A stretch of DNA of 64,000 bases, taken from Chamaecrista fasciculata (Eukaryota > Streptophyta > Magnoliopsida > Fabales > Fabaceae). Location: contig QANZ01016407.1 of assembly GCA_003254925.1 (NCBI GenBank), positions 1 through 64,000 on the forward strand, written 5' to 3'. Below, piece after piece: positions 1 through 11,102 of this stretch (position 1 is its first letter; every line of letters begins with the position of its first letter). The notes below the pieces were generated by a model, which made no database searches, had not been told where the DNA came from, and saw nothing but the letters and a program-made list of their open reading frames with translations. The translations under genes were made by a program, and so were the position numbers.

Positions 1-407
1 AACCCTAAAAAAATTAAAGGACTAAATCGATTCTTAACAAATCACAGTGGAACTGGATCCATTTTCTTTACCACTTGGTGTCCCTTAGAAGTTAGAAAGT
101 CCAACGAAAACACAAAAGAATAAAAACTGAAAATATCATCCTCCATGACTGTAAATCGAAAAAACTTCAAGTGAGCACCAAAAGAAAAAAAAATTTGTTT
201 TATATTGTTCGGGAAATTTGCACTTCTATCCGTCAGAGCATGTCATTTATGGTGAATATTTGTATGAAACTTGGGATGAGGAGCTCATAAAACGTGTTCT
301 TGGTTTCTTTACCCCAAAAAACATGAGGGTTCACTCACTCGGTCACTCCCCAAATCTAATTTTTTAAAACTTACCTCTAAATCTGAACTCAAATTTCACT
401 CACTCTC

Positions 408-713
408 ATGGCTTCTCTAACCCCAATTTCTCAATTTAAATCCCTTTTCATCAAGCCCCGTATCAGAGCTTCCCGTTTGCCGACTTTCGTCGCGACCCCA
501 AGATTCGGCTCCTCTTTCTTGCCCCGACACTTCTCTCTGCAATTCCGAGCTCCAAATGGGTTTTCAAGGACTCCCATGAGGGTTGTCGTTGTTTCCGCAA
601 CCACGGCCGAGAAACCCAAGAAGCGATATGCGGGTGAATCTAAAGGGTTTGTGGAGGAGATGAGGTTTGTGGCAACGAATCTGCATACGAAGGAGCAAGT
701 TAAAGAGGGCTGA
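408..713 (+). pseudogene. Truncated heme oxygenase 1-like fragment (plastid type)
   Basis: The first 101 codons resemble the N-terminus of plastid heme oxygenase (HO1/HY1 family), which opens heme to biliverdin for phytochrome chromophore synthesis. A Ser/Arg-rich transit-peptide-like start (MASLTPISQ) is followed by the family stretch KRYAGESKGFVEEMRF and LHTKEQVKEG. The usual residue after KRY is Pro; here it is Ala. The frame stops at 711-713, where the family normally continues for about 180 more residues holding the heme-binding helices. No downstream heme oxygenase exon is visible in the next kilobases. The bases after the stop are GC-rich and unrelated to the family. I read it as a partial copy of exon 1, not a working gene. 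A short plastid-targeted peptide cannot be excluded. The family assignment is from memory of conserved motifs, and I am fairly sure of it. Confidence 0.75.
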
Positions 714-1309
714 GACAGATGATGAAGGTGAACTGTTGGCGGCGGCGATGCAGGTTATGCAGAGGAAAGAGATGGAGGGTCGGCGGCGATGGAGTTTTAG
801 GAGTTCTTTTATTTATTTATTTTTTTTGTTAATTTCTCATTAATTTACTCATTAATTTACTTTTGGCTAAAATCCCAAATTGGTCCAAGTAGTTTTAAAA
901 TTGAGTAAACTAACAATTTGGTCTATAAAAAATCACTAAGTTGATAACTCAGTCATTGAAAGATTAAAATGTACAATTTAATCGTTGAAAGATCAAAATG
1001 GTATAATTTTAGTCTCTGAAAGATTAAAAATTGTNTTTTTCAACGGAAAAATGGATAAAAAACTTTCGAGGGACCAATTATGCCAAATTTTAGAAAATTG
1101 AGGAAGCAATTGAATTCCTTAGTTTTGAATTTTGATTCCTTAGAGTATGAAGAAATTGGTTGTTGATGATGTTGATTTTGTTGTTCTGAGGGTTTTTGAT
1201 TTGTAGGGCTTGATTTTGGAAAAATTTGGGACGTTTGATTTGTTTGTAGTGTACTTGAATGAAAATTGTAGTTGAATATAGGAATTTTTTTGATAAATCA
1301 TAGACGCTC

Positions 1310-1428
1310 ATTTGTCTTTTGAGGTTCTAAGGACTATTTTGATNGACTAAATTGACAGAAATTAAACAGTACCCCTTAGGTTCATGAGCTGTATATTTGT
1401 CTTTTGAGGTTCTAAGGACTATTTTGAT
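1310..1428. repeat. 34-bp direct repeat pair beside an unresolved base
   Basis: The 34 bases at 1310-1343 (beginning atttgtcttttgaggttc) recur identically at 1395-1428. The first copy ends exactly at the single n at 1344. This is the pattern expected when overlapping contig ends were joined without merging, although a real local duplication is possible. Confidence 0.85.
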
Positions 1429-1589
1429 TAAGATCATAAACTTTTGGGATTAAAGTTTAATTAAATCAGGACCTATTCAAAAGAAATCTTATGAAAAGGA
1501 AAGGGAAAGAACTTAAACGCATAAGAGAAGACTTGTTGGGAGGTTTTTGACATTTTAATGTGGTCACAATCACATTTGCCGTTAAATCC

Positions 1590-1725
1590 TAACGGAAATA
1601 AAACACAGGGGACCAATTCGCTAACGGAGCAAACCACAGGGCACCAAACTGCAAAAAAAAAAATTTCAAAGTACCAAGGTAGAACCGCCGCTAAACACAG
1701 GGTACAAAATTGCAATTTACCCTTA
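1590..1725. repeat. Degenerate relic of a 'caccacagggtaccaaa' type terminal repeat
   Basis: Phrases such as accacagggcaccaaac, acacagggtacaaaattg and a terminal gcaatttaccc echo the terminal repeats of the Mutator-type elements at 28056-28484 and 46992-47379. Only one end can be seen here, and it is heavily diverged. No target duplication was found. Confidence 0.45.
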
Positions 1726-2300
1726 AATTAAAGCTTGTAATGGCTCAAGAAAGCAACACTTCCAATTATTGATTGCACAGAAAAAGTGCACTCTTTCGGT
1801 GCCAGCGCTACTCCATCAGCTACCGCCACCTTTTTTTTTCTTCACAATTCAAACTTTCAGTTTCAGACTTGTTCATTCTTCTTAATTATTTTAAAAATTT
1901 ATAACTGTATTACTGTCGGAATATTTGTTAAGTGGACACCGTCAAATTAAATTGGATTATTTGACATGCTTCTTGTTTCAAACTTAAAAAGAAGATTCCT
2001 CCTCCCGAGGAAAGAAGCGGAAAAAAAGACAAATATTCAACATGGATAAACTTGTTTCCAATCAATAATACTTATCTCGGGTATCTTATCACCTGCTCAA
2101 CGGTCAATGTCTAATTGCCCTATTAAAGAATAAAATTTAATAAATACTTTCTTTTCTGTCTTTATACAATGGGAATGGAATATATGTGCACGTTAAATAT
2201 GTTAGCTAGTAAATACCTAAACAGAATCAACAACTTGTATCACTTAAATAATGAATTCTCATAGTAATCAAAATTGTTTACCAGGGCCGGTTAAAATATA

Positions 2301-2572
2301 ATCTCTCTGTACCAAAATATTTGCTTTTTAAGGTAAATATATAAAGATCAAGAAAATGATTAATTTATTTAAAATGAAAAGAAAATAAAATTAAAAGACT
2401 AAATTGTCCTCATTAAATTACTCCTAATTACTTTCACTAATTCAATATCTTTGACTTTTAATAGGGATAGAATGGTAAAAAACTAATTAATGCTCTCTTA
2501 ATTTTATAAAACATCAGATATTTTGTAACAAAAAAATTTTCCAACAAAGCAGATATTTTAGGACAGAGAAAG
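2301..2572. mobile_element. Stowaway-type MITE (272 bp), copy 1
   Basis: The element is flanked by TA at 2299-2300 and 2573-2574. Its ends are imperfect inverted repeats: ctctctgtaccaaaatat on the left against the complement of tattttaggacagagaaag on the right. The interior (aatagggatagaatggtaa, then aattaatgctctctt) is shared with the element at 6135-6407. Size, TA duplication and the CTCYCTC-like ends fit Tc1/mariner-related Stowaway MITEs. It has no coding capacity. Confidence 0.75.
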
Positions 2573-5500
2573 TAATTAGATATATATTGAGATATTGATA
2601 AGGAATGGGATCATCAAACCTGAATCCAACCTTACCAATAATAACTTCAGACCGACCCAGCTCTCATGACACAGCTATTTACATCAAAATGGTTAAAGTG
2701 AACTTTTTATATAGTATACCACGTTCTTAATTATAGAACCTATGACAATCTCATAAAAACTTTTTATATAGTATACCACGTTCACTACCAATCTCACTTA
2801 CCTTAATCGTTATTTTGGTATAATATTTGATAAGGCAAAACCTAATAATTCACTCCAAGCTGGTTGGCAAGGATAAAGTTTCCCTCGTGCTAGCAGAGTG
2901 ACTGGACCCTCGTCACAACCTCACATTCGGCTTACATTCGACCAAGATAGCACCTGTCATCATCATAGCGGTTAAAACAGCACACGTTCCACTCCACTCT
3001 TGGTATAAGTGAGGATCACCTATACCCGGCCCCAAAATCCTCTCTATAACACCCAAACACATCTTTACAGATTACTATCTTAATTATCAAAGACTCTTTT
3101 AAGAACTAACCCGATTATTAAAGACTCTTTCAAGAATTAATCCCACTCGGCCCCACCCCACCCAAGAACCCAATAGGAGACATCAAATACATAGCAAGAG
3201 CTGAAGGAATATATAGTAATCTTTAACTTAATTAACTTAATTGATATTTGAGAGAACAAAAGATAGTTTAGTCCCAAAAATTACAAATATAATGGTTGAT
3301 TTGTTTGATGGACGAATTTTTAAACTTAAACTAATCTTTTAAAATATGAAAGTTACCTGTCTGATTTATACTCTTTTTAATTTCAATGAATGTCCATAAT
3401 TTATCCAAAAAGAAAAGGAGCGCGTCCATAAAAACGATCTACTCTAGTAGTACTTGAGGCCTTGAGGGCGACCTCTCATTATTTCACCCTTGAGAGTTGG
3501 GACAATAATCAGTAATCACACTTTCTTAAATTGCCTTTTCAATTCCTAATTACTTAGCTTTTGTTTTCGACAAGAAATTTGTTCGAATAAATGGGAGCCT
3601 TTATTTTGTCTAATAATCAAGAGAAAGTTTGAGATGCAAATACACCGAGTGCTTGTTTGATTTTCATCTTTAAAAATCACTTTTAAAAATTGTTTCTTTG
3701 GGTCCATAAAAATTTTGGTGAGAGATGACGCCTCAATCCAGGGTGAGAGTAGGCCTTCAGGCTCAAAAAACACTTACAAAGGTACTTACAGCCCACCAAA
3801 TAAGACATGACCAGAAATCAAACTTTCTAAACTTATTTTTAAAATTAAAATTTTCAAAATAAAACTTAAAGAAACTGTTCGATAAATTTTTTTTAAAGAT
3901 TGTTTTGAAAATAGAAGAACAAAAAACGTGTTTGATAATACTAATTCTTTTTTGAAATAATACAAGTACTATATTGATGCATTGAATAGAAGAAAAAATT
4001 GTAAATAATTGTCATGTTGTCATCGCTTCTTTTTAAATAACATAAAAATTCAAAATAAAAAAATGTTTCAATCATTATATTTTTAATTTTTTAAAACAGT
4101 ATTTTATTTTTTTTTTAATTTTAAAACTTATTTATAAGAAGAATAGAATCAAAATTTTTTTTTTCTATTTTTTAGTTTTAAAAAATAGAAAATAATGTTT
4201 GAAAAACATAATCAAATAGATGGGATAGAAAAACAATGTTTGAAAAAAATAGGCTCAGTTTTCAGTTTTCACACACCAGTATAGATCCTAAAAATCTAAG
4301 AAAATTACGTACACAGGAAAAAGACAGAAATATATATCTATATATCTATACTATATTTTTCTGACCGTCATCATTATAGATGAGATAGAAAACCAAGATT
4401 AGTGGAGCCAGTAACCTCGTGAGTTATTAGGATTTCAGTTGCAGGTCATCTCTGTATATTATACTTATAGAGATAAATGCTTTTGACATAAAATTTATCT
4501 AATCACAAAATTTATTTACATTATTTTATTTTTATTAGTTATATAAAATATTATCTTTAAATGTGATTAATCATAATTCTTTTAGCTACAAGTTTTATTT
4601 TTAACGGAAATTTTAATTTATAGCAAATTAAAGATATAAAAAACTTGTTATAGAAATTAAATTTAATCATTTTCGGAAACAAATTGAATAGGGACGGGCA
4701 ATATATATACTTCATCCATTCCCATCACAACTTTCAAGACTAAAATTTGTTGTCTATATGAAATTAGAGTAAGTTTATTTAGAGCAACTTTAGTTAATGA
4801 ATAAATTGAGTAGTTAGAGTATTTATTATATTCGTGGAACACCGATGATTATGGTATGGTATGGTTGATCTGAGAAGATTTTCACTTTGAAATTGTTTAA
4901 TGCGATATCTGCACTTGATTTGGCGCATTGTCTAACACCTATTCAAAGCAAAGGACGCAAAAAAAAAAAAACATGCATTTTTTGTTTTTTGAGTATAAAC
5001 TAACTAAAAAAAGGATATCCATGGTCAAGAATACTAATTAATCCTTTCGCAATGAGTACTTCATTTAAAAGTAAATGACTTATTATAGAATACTCTTCAT
5101 ACTAAAATGTAAGATTCAAACCCTCATCACTGGACTAAATAAAAAATTATTAAGTCACACTCATGTGATTAAGAAACATATATTTGATAGAGTACTTGTA
5201 CATTTTTATGTAATCAGAATTTAAAAATTATTTAATTAATTTATTCTTTTAACCAGCACTCATTAATTAAAATATACTGCAAATAAAAAGATACTAAATT
5301 TTAATAATAAAAATAAAATTTCGCAATAACTATATTAAAGTGAAAAAAATTTCATCAGCGCCTAAAAATATTGGTTAGAAAGATAATTTTTTTATTTGAT
5401 AAATGGTATATGAAATGTATTCTTCATCTTATCTCACCAATAGTGCGTGATACTGTGATCTATTCTTAGTTGATATATATATATATATATGCAATAAACA

Positions 5501-5762
5501 AGTTAAATAAAATATATATTAAAATCCTAAAATAAATAGGAGCATGGTGGTGGGGTATGATCTGAATTCTCAAAGTGAGGGTTCTATTCATTATTCACCA
5601 CCCATTTATAAGCTCGTAACGTATTGTCAGGGGATGTTATTGTTAAAATATTGGGAAATTAATTGGGAGATAAGATGGTGATATGATATGGGATCCAATG
5701 GCGCATTATCCTTAAATGCGACTTCCCTTGCTATTTCCTCGATTTCCCCACACTACAGTACA
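2573..5762. other. AT-rich intergenic DNA without a supported gene
   Basis: No gene is seen on either strand. A 26-bp direct repeat (aactttttatatagtatacc...) occurs at 2701-2726 and 2758-2783. The stretch from about 2880 to 3180 is richer in GC and contains a diverged duplicate of 'attatcaaagactctttt / attattaaagactctttc'. It could be part of an old LTR, but I found no boundary. A short TA run lies near 5472-5490. Confidence 0.6.
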
Positions 5763-5771
5763 GTAAAACGA

Positions 5772-5968
5772 GGAAGTGGATCCTCTGCATTCTCATCCTC
5801 TGCATTTTCTGTGCAGTTTAGAGAGATAAAGAAAGAAGTAGAGAGAGAAAATGTGGGTTCCACAAAATAATAAATATGTGAGACCCACATTTTCTCTCTC
5901 TACCTCTTCCTTTATCTCCCTAAAATGCACAAAAATGCACCAAATCAAAATGCAGAGGATCCATTTCC
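5772..5968. mobile_element. Foldback MITE with 9-bp target duplication (Mutator-like)
   Basis: Almost the whole 197 bp folds back on itself. The left arm begins ggaagtggatcctctgcat and the right arm ends atgcagaggatccatttcc, with further pairing between agagagagaaaatgtgggt and acccacattttctctctct around a short centre near 5868-5880. The 9-mer GTAAAACGA flanks it at 5763-5771 and 5969-5977. A 9-bp duplication points to Mutator-like transposase. It encodes no protein. Confidence 0.8.
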
Positions 5969-6134
5969 GTAAAACGAAACTTAATTATTTTGTCATAGAT
6001 ATATATTTTTTCAGTTTTTTAAGCATTTCTGAGATGAGAAATCATTCATTGTGATCCAAGTTAATGTTTTGAATGCTGGCTTAAATGAACAAGAGATGGT
6101 TAATTAGTATTATTTAATTCAATATCAATAGATA

Positions 6135-6407
6135 CTCCCTCCGGTTCTATATATCTGGTGTTTAAGGTTTCTACACACAGATTAAGGAAATGATTAGCCA
6201 ACATAGAATGAAGAGAAAAATGAAGTAAAAGACTAAGCTATCCCTATTAAATTACTTGGAAAATGTTTATACATTTACGACTTTACTATATTTAATAGGG
6301 ATAGAATGGTAAAAAAATAATTAATGCTCTCTTGAATTTATAAAACATCAAATATTTTGGAACAAAAATGATTTTCTAAAACACCAGATATTCAGAATCG
6401 GAGGAAG
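6135..6407. mobile_element. Stowaway-type MITE (273 bp), copy 2
   Basis: It is flanked by TA (6133-6134 and 6408-6409) and begins ctccctccggttctat, the textbook Stowaway end. It finishes with the complement of cttcctccgattctg. The subterminal tatctggtgttt on the left pairs with aaacaccagata on the right. The interior matches the copy at 2301-2572. Confidence 0.85.
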
Positions 6408-6409
6408 TA

Positions 6410-6585
6410 GTGTGTTAGATGCATATATGACGAAGAATACTCTCCAATTAAGTTCGACTCCAACTAAATTGAATTTCACCAAGGTAATATATACAGTATA
6501 GTGTCTGTTGTAGTGCAGCAAATTAAGCGAGAATGAGGAGGTAAAAGGCAATTGCATTAAAATTTCAAGCATGTACACAGATATG

Positions 6586-6628
<43 letters not shown>

Positions 6629-7520
6629 ATGCTAAATGCATGAGGGCCCAGAAATGTCCTTTGACCAGGCCAATATGAATATCTCATGGGTAGATTTCCT
6701 GAGTCCTGACATCTCTCTGTGTGTATATATATATATATATATTAATATATATACACACATATATATAAACTTCCTCCACTACTCTTCTCTTCATTAACTA
6801 TTTGTCTCTGAACTTTTGAAGTTTATAATGGATTTCCTTCGAAACCAACACACGCTATTGACCATCTTCAATTTTGAGAGATTGGATCTTTAAATAGTTT
6901 TTTTTTTCTAGAATTATAGAGAGAAAGGGAGATATAGAAAAAAAATGAGTTTTATATATTTATTTATTATTTTATGAGATTTATATTTTTTTATCTCTTT
7001 AATTCCACAAAAAATAGAGGATAGTATTGAAATGTGATCTTCATAAATTTACTCATGGGTTCAATCTAACTGCTATTGTTATTCAACATTTACTCTCCTA
7101 GCACGTCCATATAATCACTAAGCACTGAGCATCACGATTTTCCTGTTAGGTATGAAACAGATTTGGGGCCATAAATAAATTAATTATAGATGAGGGACCA
7201 AACTTGATTTAAATCACACATTTAGCATTGAAAAATAAGGAAGACTCGCCTCTTATCATATCCCTTTTTCATTAAACAGAGTTTGGAATATAGTATTATA
7301 TATATGTAATCGATTTATGAATTACGAGTCTGATTTGTCATTTGGCCCTCCCAATTAAGTCCCAATACTAGAGGTAGAGGTGGTGATAAATTTGAAGATA
7401 TTTTCATTTTAAAAAAGAGGATAAGCAAGAACTCTAGAGATTTGTTGTGTGTTTGGGTCCATGCGCGCAGTGAAATATCCAGAGTCCACGTAAAAAGAGG
7501 CTATTAAAATAAACAAGAAT
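6410..7520. other. Intergenic DNA with TA/TG microsatellites
   Basis: No gene is supported. A (TA)n run merging into (TG)n lies at about 6588-6629. A second TA-rich palindromic run (gtgtgtatat...atatacacac) spans about 6719-6768. The remainder is AT-rich and unremarkable up to the tRNA gene. Confidence 0.7.
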
Positions 7521-7602
7521 CGTCGACAGCAGGATTCGAACCTGCGCAGGCATAGCCCAACAGATTTCGAGTCTGTCTCCTTAACCACTCGGACATATCG
7601 AC
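7521..7602 (-). tRNA. tRNA-Ser (anticodon CGA)
   Basis: Read on the minus strand, the 82 bases fold as a class II tRNA. The acceptor stem is GTCGATA paired with TGTCGAC. The anticodon loop is ctCGAaa, which reads the serine codon UCG. A long variable arm is present, the T-loop is ggttcgaatcc (a perfect B box), and the discriminator base is G as in eukaryotic tRNA-Ser. The A-box region reads agtggttaagg. No CCA is encoded and there is no intron, as expected for a nuclear gene. It lies 100 bp upstream of the reductase gene on the opposite strand. Confidence 0.95.
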
Positions 7603-7639
7603 AACTTGTTAGACGTGAATAATCGATTATTACATACTC

Positions 7640-7690
7640 GAAGTTGAATATTTCTCTCCTAATTGTCTTGAAGTTGAATATTTCTCTCCT
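7640..7690 (+). repeat. 21-bp direct repeat in the leader of the reductase gene
   Basis: The 21 bases gaagttgaatatttctctcct occur at 7640-7660 and again at 7670-7690, ending 12 bp before the ATG at 7703. The copies are identical. They lie between the tRNA gene and the coding start, in what is probably the transcribed leader. Confidence 0.9.
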
Positions 7691-7702
7691 CTCCAGTCCA
7701 AG

Positions 7703-10100
7703 ATGTCGAACTCGAAGGTGGTGTGCGTCACCGGCGGCAGCGGCTGCATCGGATCATGGCTCGTTCATCTCCTTCTCGAACGTGGCTACACTGTTCACGC
7801 AACTGTTCAACATCTCAGTTACTTTTCTCTAACATCTATTATAGTATTATATTCTCAATTATCTATCAATTCTACTTCTTCCTTCTTTTAAACCTATATT
7901 CATATATATCTTCTCCTTGTTTTGTTATGTATGTAATGTAATGTAGACGATATTACTGAAACCAAACATCTTCAATCCCTTCGAGGAGCTGAAACTCGCC
8001 TCCGTCTCTTCCAGATCGACCTCCTCGACTACAACTCCATCGCTGCCGCCGTCCACGGCTGCGCCGGCGTTTTCCATCTCGCCTCTCCCTGCATTGTCGA
8101 CCAAGTCCATGATCCCCAGGTCCTATTTTCATCCCCCCAATCTCTTCAATTTATCAATTTTCCACTCTCTCAATTTTTTGTTTTGTTTTGGGGTCGATCA
8201 GAAGGAACTTCTGGATCCGGCGATTAAAGGGACAAACAATGTGCTGACGGCGGCGAAGGAAGCAGGGGTGAGTCGTGTCGTCATAACTTCATCCATCTCG
8301 GCTATAACTCCAAGCCCCAACTGGCCAACCGGTGTTCTTAAGAATGAAGATTGCTGGACTGATATTCAATACTGCAAGGAAAAGCAAGTCAGTGTTTACT
8401 TGTATTTCAAATTTCAATTGCTCCCTCAAGTATAAGTGTGTGACTTTAGCTTTGAACTGCCATGGCTCAGTTATGGTATCCGATGTCAAAAACATTAGCT
8501 GAGAAATCTACTTGGGATTTTGCCAAGGAGAAAGGTTTGGATGTTGTCGTGGTAAATCCTGGCACTGTGATGGGCCCTGTTATTTCTCCAAAACTTAATG
8601 CAAGCATGGTAATGCTTGTACGTCTTCTTCAAGGTAATTTATCCATTCAGAGAATTTTGTCAATCTCTTGCGATTATCTTTTCACATTCTCTGCATACTT
8701 ATTGCCTAAGTTTTCTATTTGTGTTTTGCCAAATTAAAATGGGAGTAATTCCATAAACCATTCATATAGTTGACAAAGTGTTTATTACATCCCAATCATC
8801 TTTTCGGTTTGTTTTCCGTCTCTATTATGGGAATTTTGCAAGTAGTAGCAACTTTGTTCTTAGGGAATTTATGAAGGGTGGAGAAATTGTTTGCCTTATG
8901 TTTGTCACGTGGACGGGCATGCCCCCTATTTATGCTTTAATTTTGATACTGATAGATAGATACTCGCCTCAAATGCAAGTGTTACCCAGAACTTTACGTT
9001 GATTGCTTTCTAGTTCTATGGGATTATCACTGTTCTTTTATTGCCGCTATTGTAGGCTGCACTGAAACATATGAGGACTTTTTCATGGGATCAGTTCACT
9101 TTAAAGATGTAGCCTTAGCACATATTTTGGTGTACGAGAACAAAGCAGCTGCTGGTAGGCATTTGTGCGTTGAAGCTATCTCTCATTACGGTGATTTTGT
9201 GGCAAAGGTTGCTGAACTTTATCCCGAGTACAATGTTCCCACGTAAGCAAACCAAGCCTCAAAATTGCTTAATATACGATAATAGCATGTTCTAATCTCA
9301 CTATATAAATTTAAAAAAAAAATCGTTGACGGAGGAATCTCATCTGTATGAGTTCATGAATAAATATGTAGCATTCTTTTTTGACAAAGCAACTTGGTTC
9401 ACATTGGGAGCTGTAGTGTTCAACTGTTCATTATCCACTTACTAATTTTGTATGCTATCAATCATCTGTCAGCTTTTTCGTATTTAAAATATTATGTAAT
9501 GTCATTGGAATTTTAGTGTGGAGAGATCAAGTTTTCCTTTAGTATTGCCATTACTCATGCCGCATAGCTTTTCCGCCGTAATTAGTGGTGCATGTGGTTA
9601 ACTTTTTGATTCGATGATCCCATCTCACACATGGAAAAGGTACATCTATCACAGTAATATTTGAAAGTTGTTGACACCTTTCACACTGATCAGTTATCAT
9701 TTAACAAATAGCCAAATAGGCTAATAGCCCGCGTTTGCTTATTTTAACGTATATACAAGTCTTTACCTCATTCTCCTGCATCTTTTCCCGTTACATTTGA
9801 ATGCATTAGCCTAACTCCAAGGTTTTAAATTGAGGATAAGAATTCAGAGGTAATTGTTATTTTCCCCTTAAAAACCTGACCACCTTAGAAATATACTAGG
9901 ACAGTATTGAAGGGTTACTTGATTGTGATCATGCTAACTATATCCTTTTTCTGTAAAGGTTGCCTAGAGATACCCAACCAGGATTGTTGAGAGCAAAAGA
10001 TGCGTCCAAGAAACTGATCGATTTGGGTTTGCAATTCATTCCCATGGACCAAATTATTAAGGAAGCGGTAGAGAGCTTAAAGAGCAAGGGGTTCATTTGA
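7703..10100 (+). CDS. Cinnamoyl-CoA-reductase-like NADP-dependent reductase (extended SDR)
   Basis: Six exons (7703-7817, 7947-8119, 8202-8387, 8471-8633, 9056-9242, 9959-10100) join in frame to give 321 residues, the usual size for this family. The N-terminal Rossmann motif [13 protein letters not shown] (residues 8-20) binds NADP(H). The catalytic serine lies in VITSSIS (126/127), and the Tyr-x3-Lys pair is Y161 and K165 in WYPMSK. The C-terminal half has the substrate-loop phrase NPGTVMGPV. Cinnamoyl-CoA reductases proper carry a KNWYCYGK-type signature; here the same place reads QLWYPMSK. It therefore belongs to the CCR-like/phenylacetaldehyde-reductase side of the family, and the true substrate (an aldehyde or CoA ester) is unknown. 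It is predicted cytosolic, with no signal peptide. The ATG at 7703 is the first one giving the family N-terminus. Confidence 0.92.
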
Positions 10101-11102
10101 TCATTGACTCTGCGCCTTCACTAGAGATATTGCAATGAGTATTTATTGGCTATGTATAATGTAAAACTGTTTAAAATCTGTATTATTTTACTGTTGTGGT
10201 AGTGTTCAATACTTTTCCAATTATAAAGATGCTGAAAGTTATGGAGTGCACATCATTCTCTGGATCTGGACCATGAGAGAGCATGTGTGGGCAAAGCCAT
10301 TAATGTATTAGATGAAAACTTGTCAAGAGGAGTCAATTTAAAGTTTCAGTGGTAACTTATTACAATTTTCAAAGTTTCTTTGAAGTTTGCCTCCAGAGTT
10401 TCATGGTTGAAGTGTTTAATAACGAAATGGAGTAATTTTCTATACCCAAAAAATAAAAAAGAAATAATATTTTGATCTAATTTCAAAATGTTTAAATTGA
10501 TCTTAAATGTTGGCAAAATATTTCATTTTTGTCCAAAATTATTGAATATGACTTAATTCAAGCTCGAATGTGACGAATTTAAAGTTACGTATTATTTTAA
10601 AAGAAGATTTTTTCTATCTAATTGGGGGCGTCAAACCAGTTCAAATCGATCCTAGAAGTATATCACTCGTTTTCATGGTCAATTAAAAAAATTAATCATA
10701 TTTTTCTCATTTTAAATTCGGATGTGATGAGTATTTTGAATTAAATAGTAAATACTATGATGAGTTGGGTGGCGCAGAAATCATACTTTTGTTTTTGAAT
10801 TAAATAGTAAATACTATAGTTTTTTGTTATAAAAGGAACAGTTACAGAAGAAAAGGGAGTACATACCGTAGTGCTAATAAATGTATCTAAAAGCATCTCC
10901 CCAAACATCTCTAAGGTAGTCATTAATACGCCTATACCCCACCTAAAATCCTAAATTGCATCTTCCCTTTTTTTTATTACTTTTCCGTCCTCCTTCCTTT
11001 ACCGGCGTGAGGCGTCAGCAGTGAGAAGAGAAGAGAAGAGAAGAGAACTACACAGTCACTCCAACTAACCATCAACAACAGCACACACTCAGTCTCAGTG
11101 AG
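10101..11102. other. Intergenic DNA between reductase and GH17 gene
   Basis: It holds the 3' end of the reductase gene and the promoter/leader of the GH17 gene. A short repeat, gaattaaatagtaaatacta, occurs at about 10739-10758 and 10797-10816. A run of agaga units lies at about 11019-11047, just before the GH17 start. No other gene is seen. Confidence 0.6.

Larger units (their letters stand above)
714..2298. other. Non-coding, repeat-rich stretch
   Basis: No gene is supported. From 714 to about 800 the DNA is GC-rich (gcggcgg tracts), unlike its surroundings, and may belong to the same inserted piece as the heme oxygenase fragment. From 840 to 1090 there are decayed repeat phrases of the 'ttggtcc / ggacc' kind that often mark old transposon ends. 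Single unresolved bases lie at 1035 and 1344. Confidence 0.6.

Noticed and set aside
5688-6054. Short coding frames at 5688-5870 and 5851-6054
   Set aside because: They lie largely within the foldback element at 5772-5968 and reflect its inverted arms.
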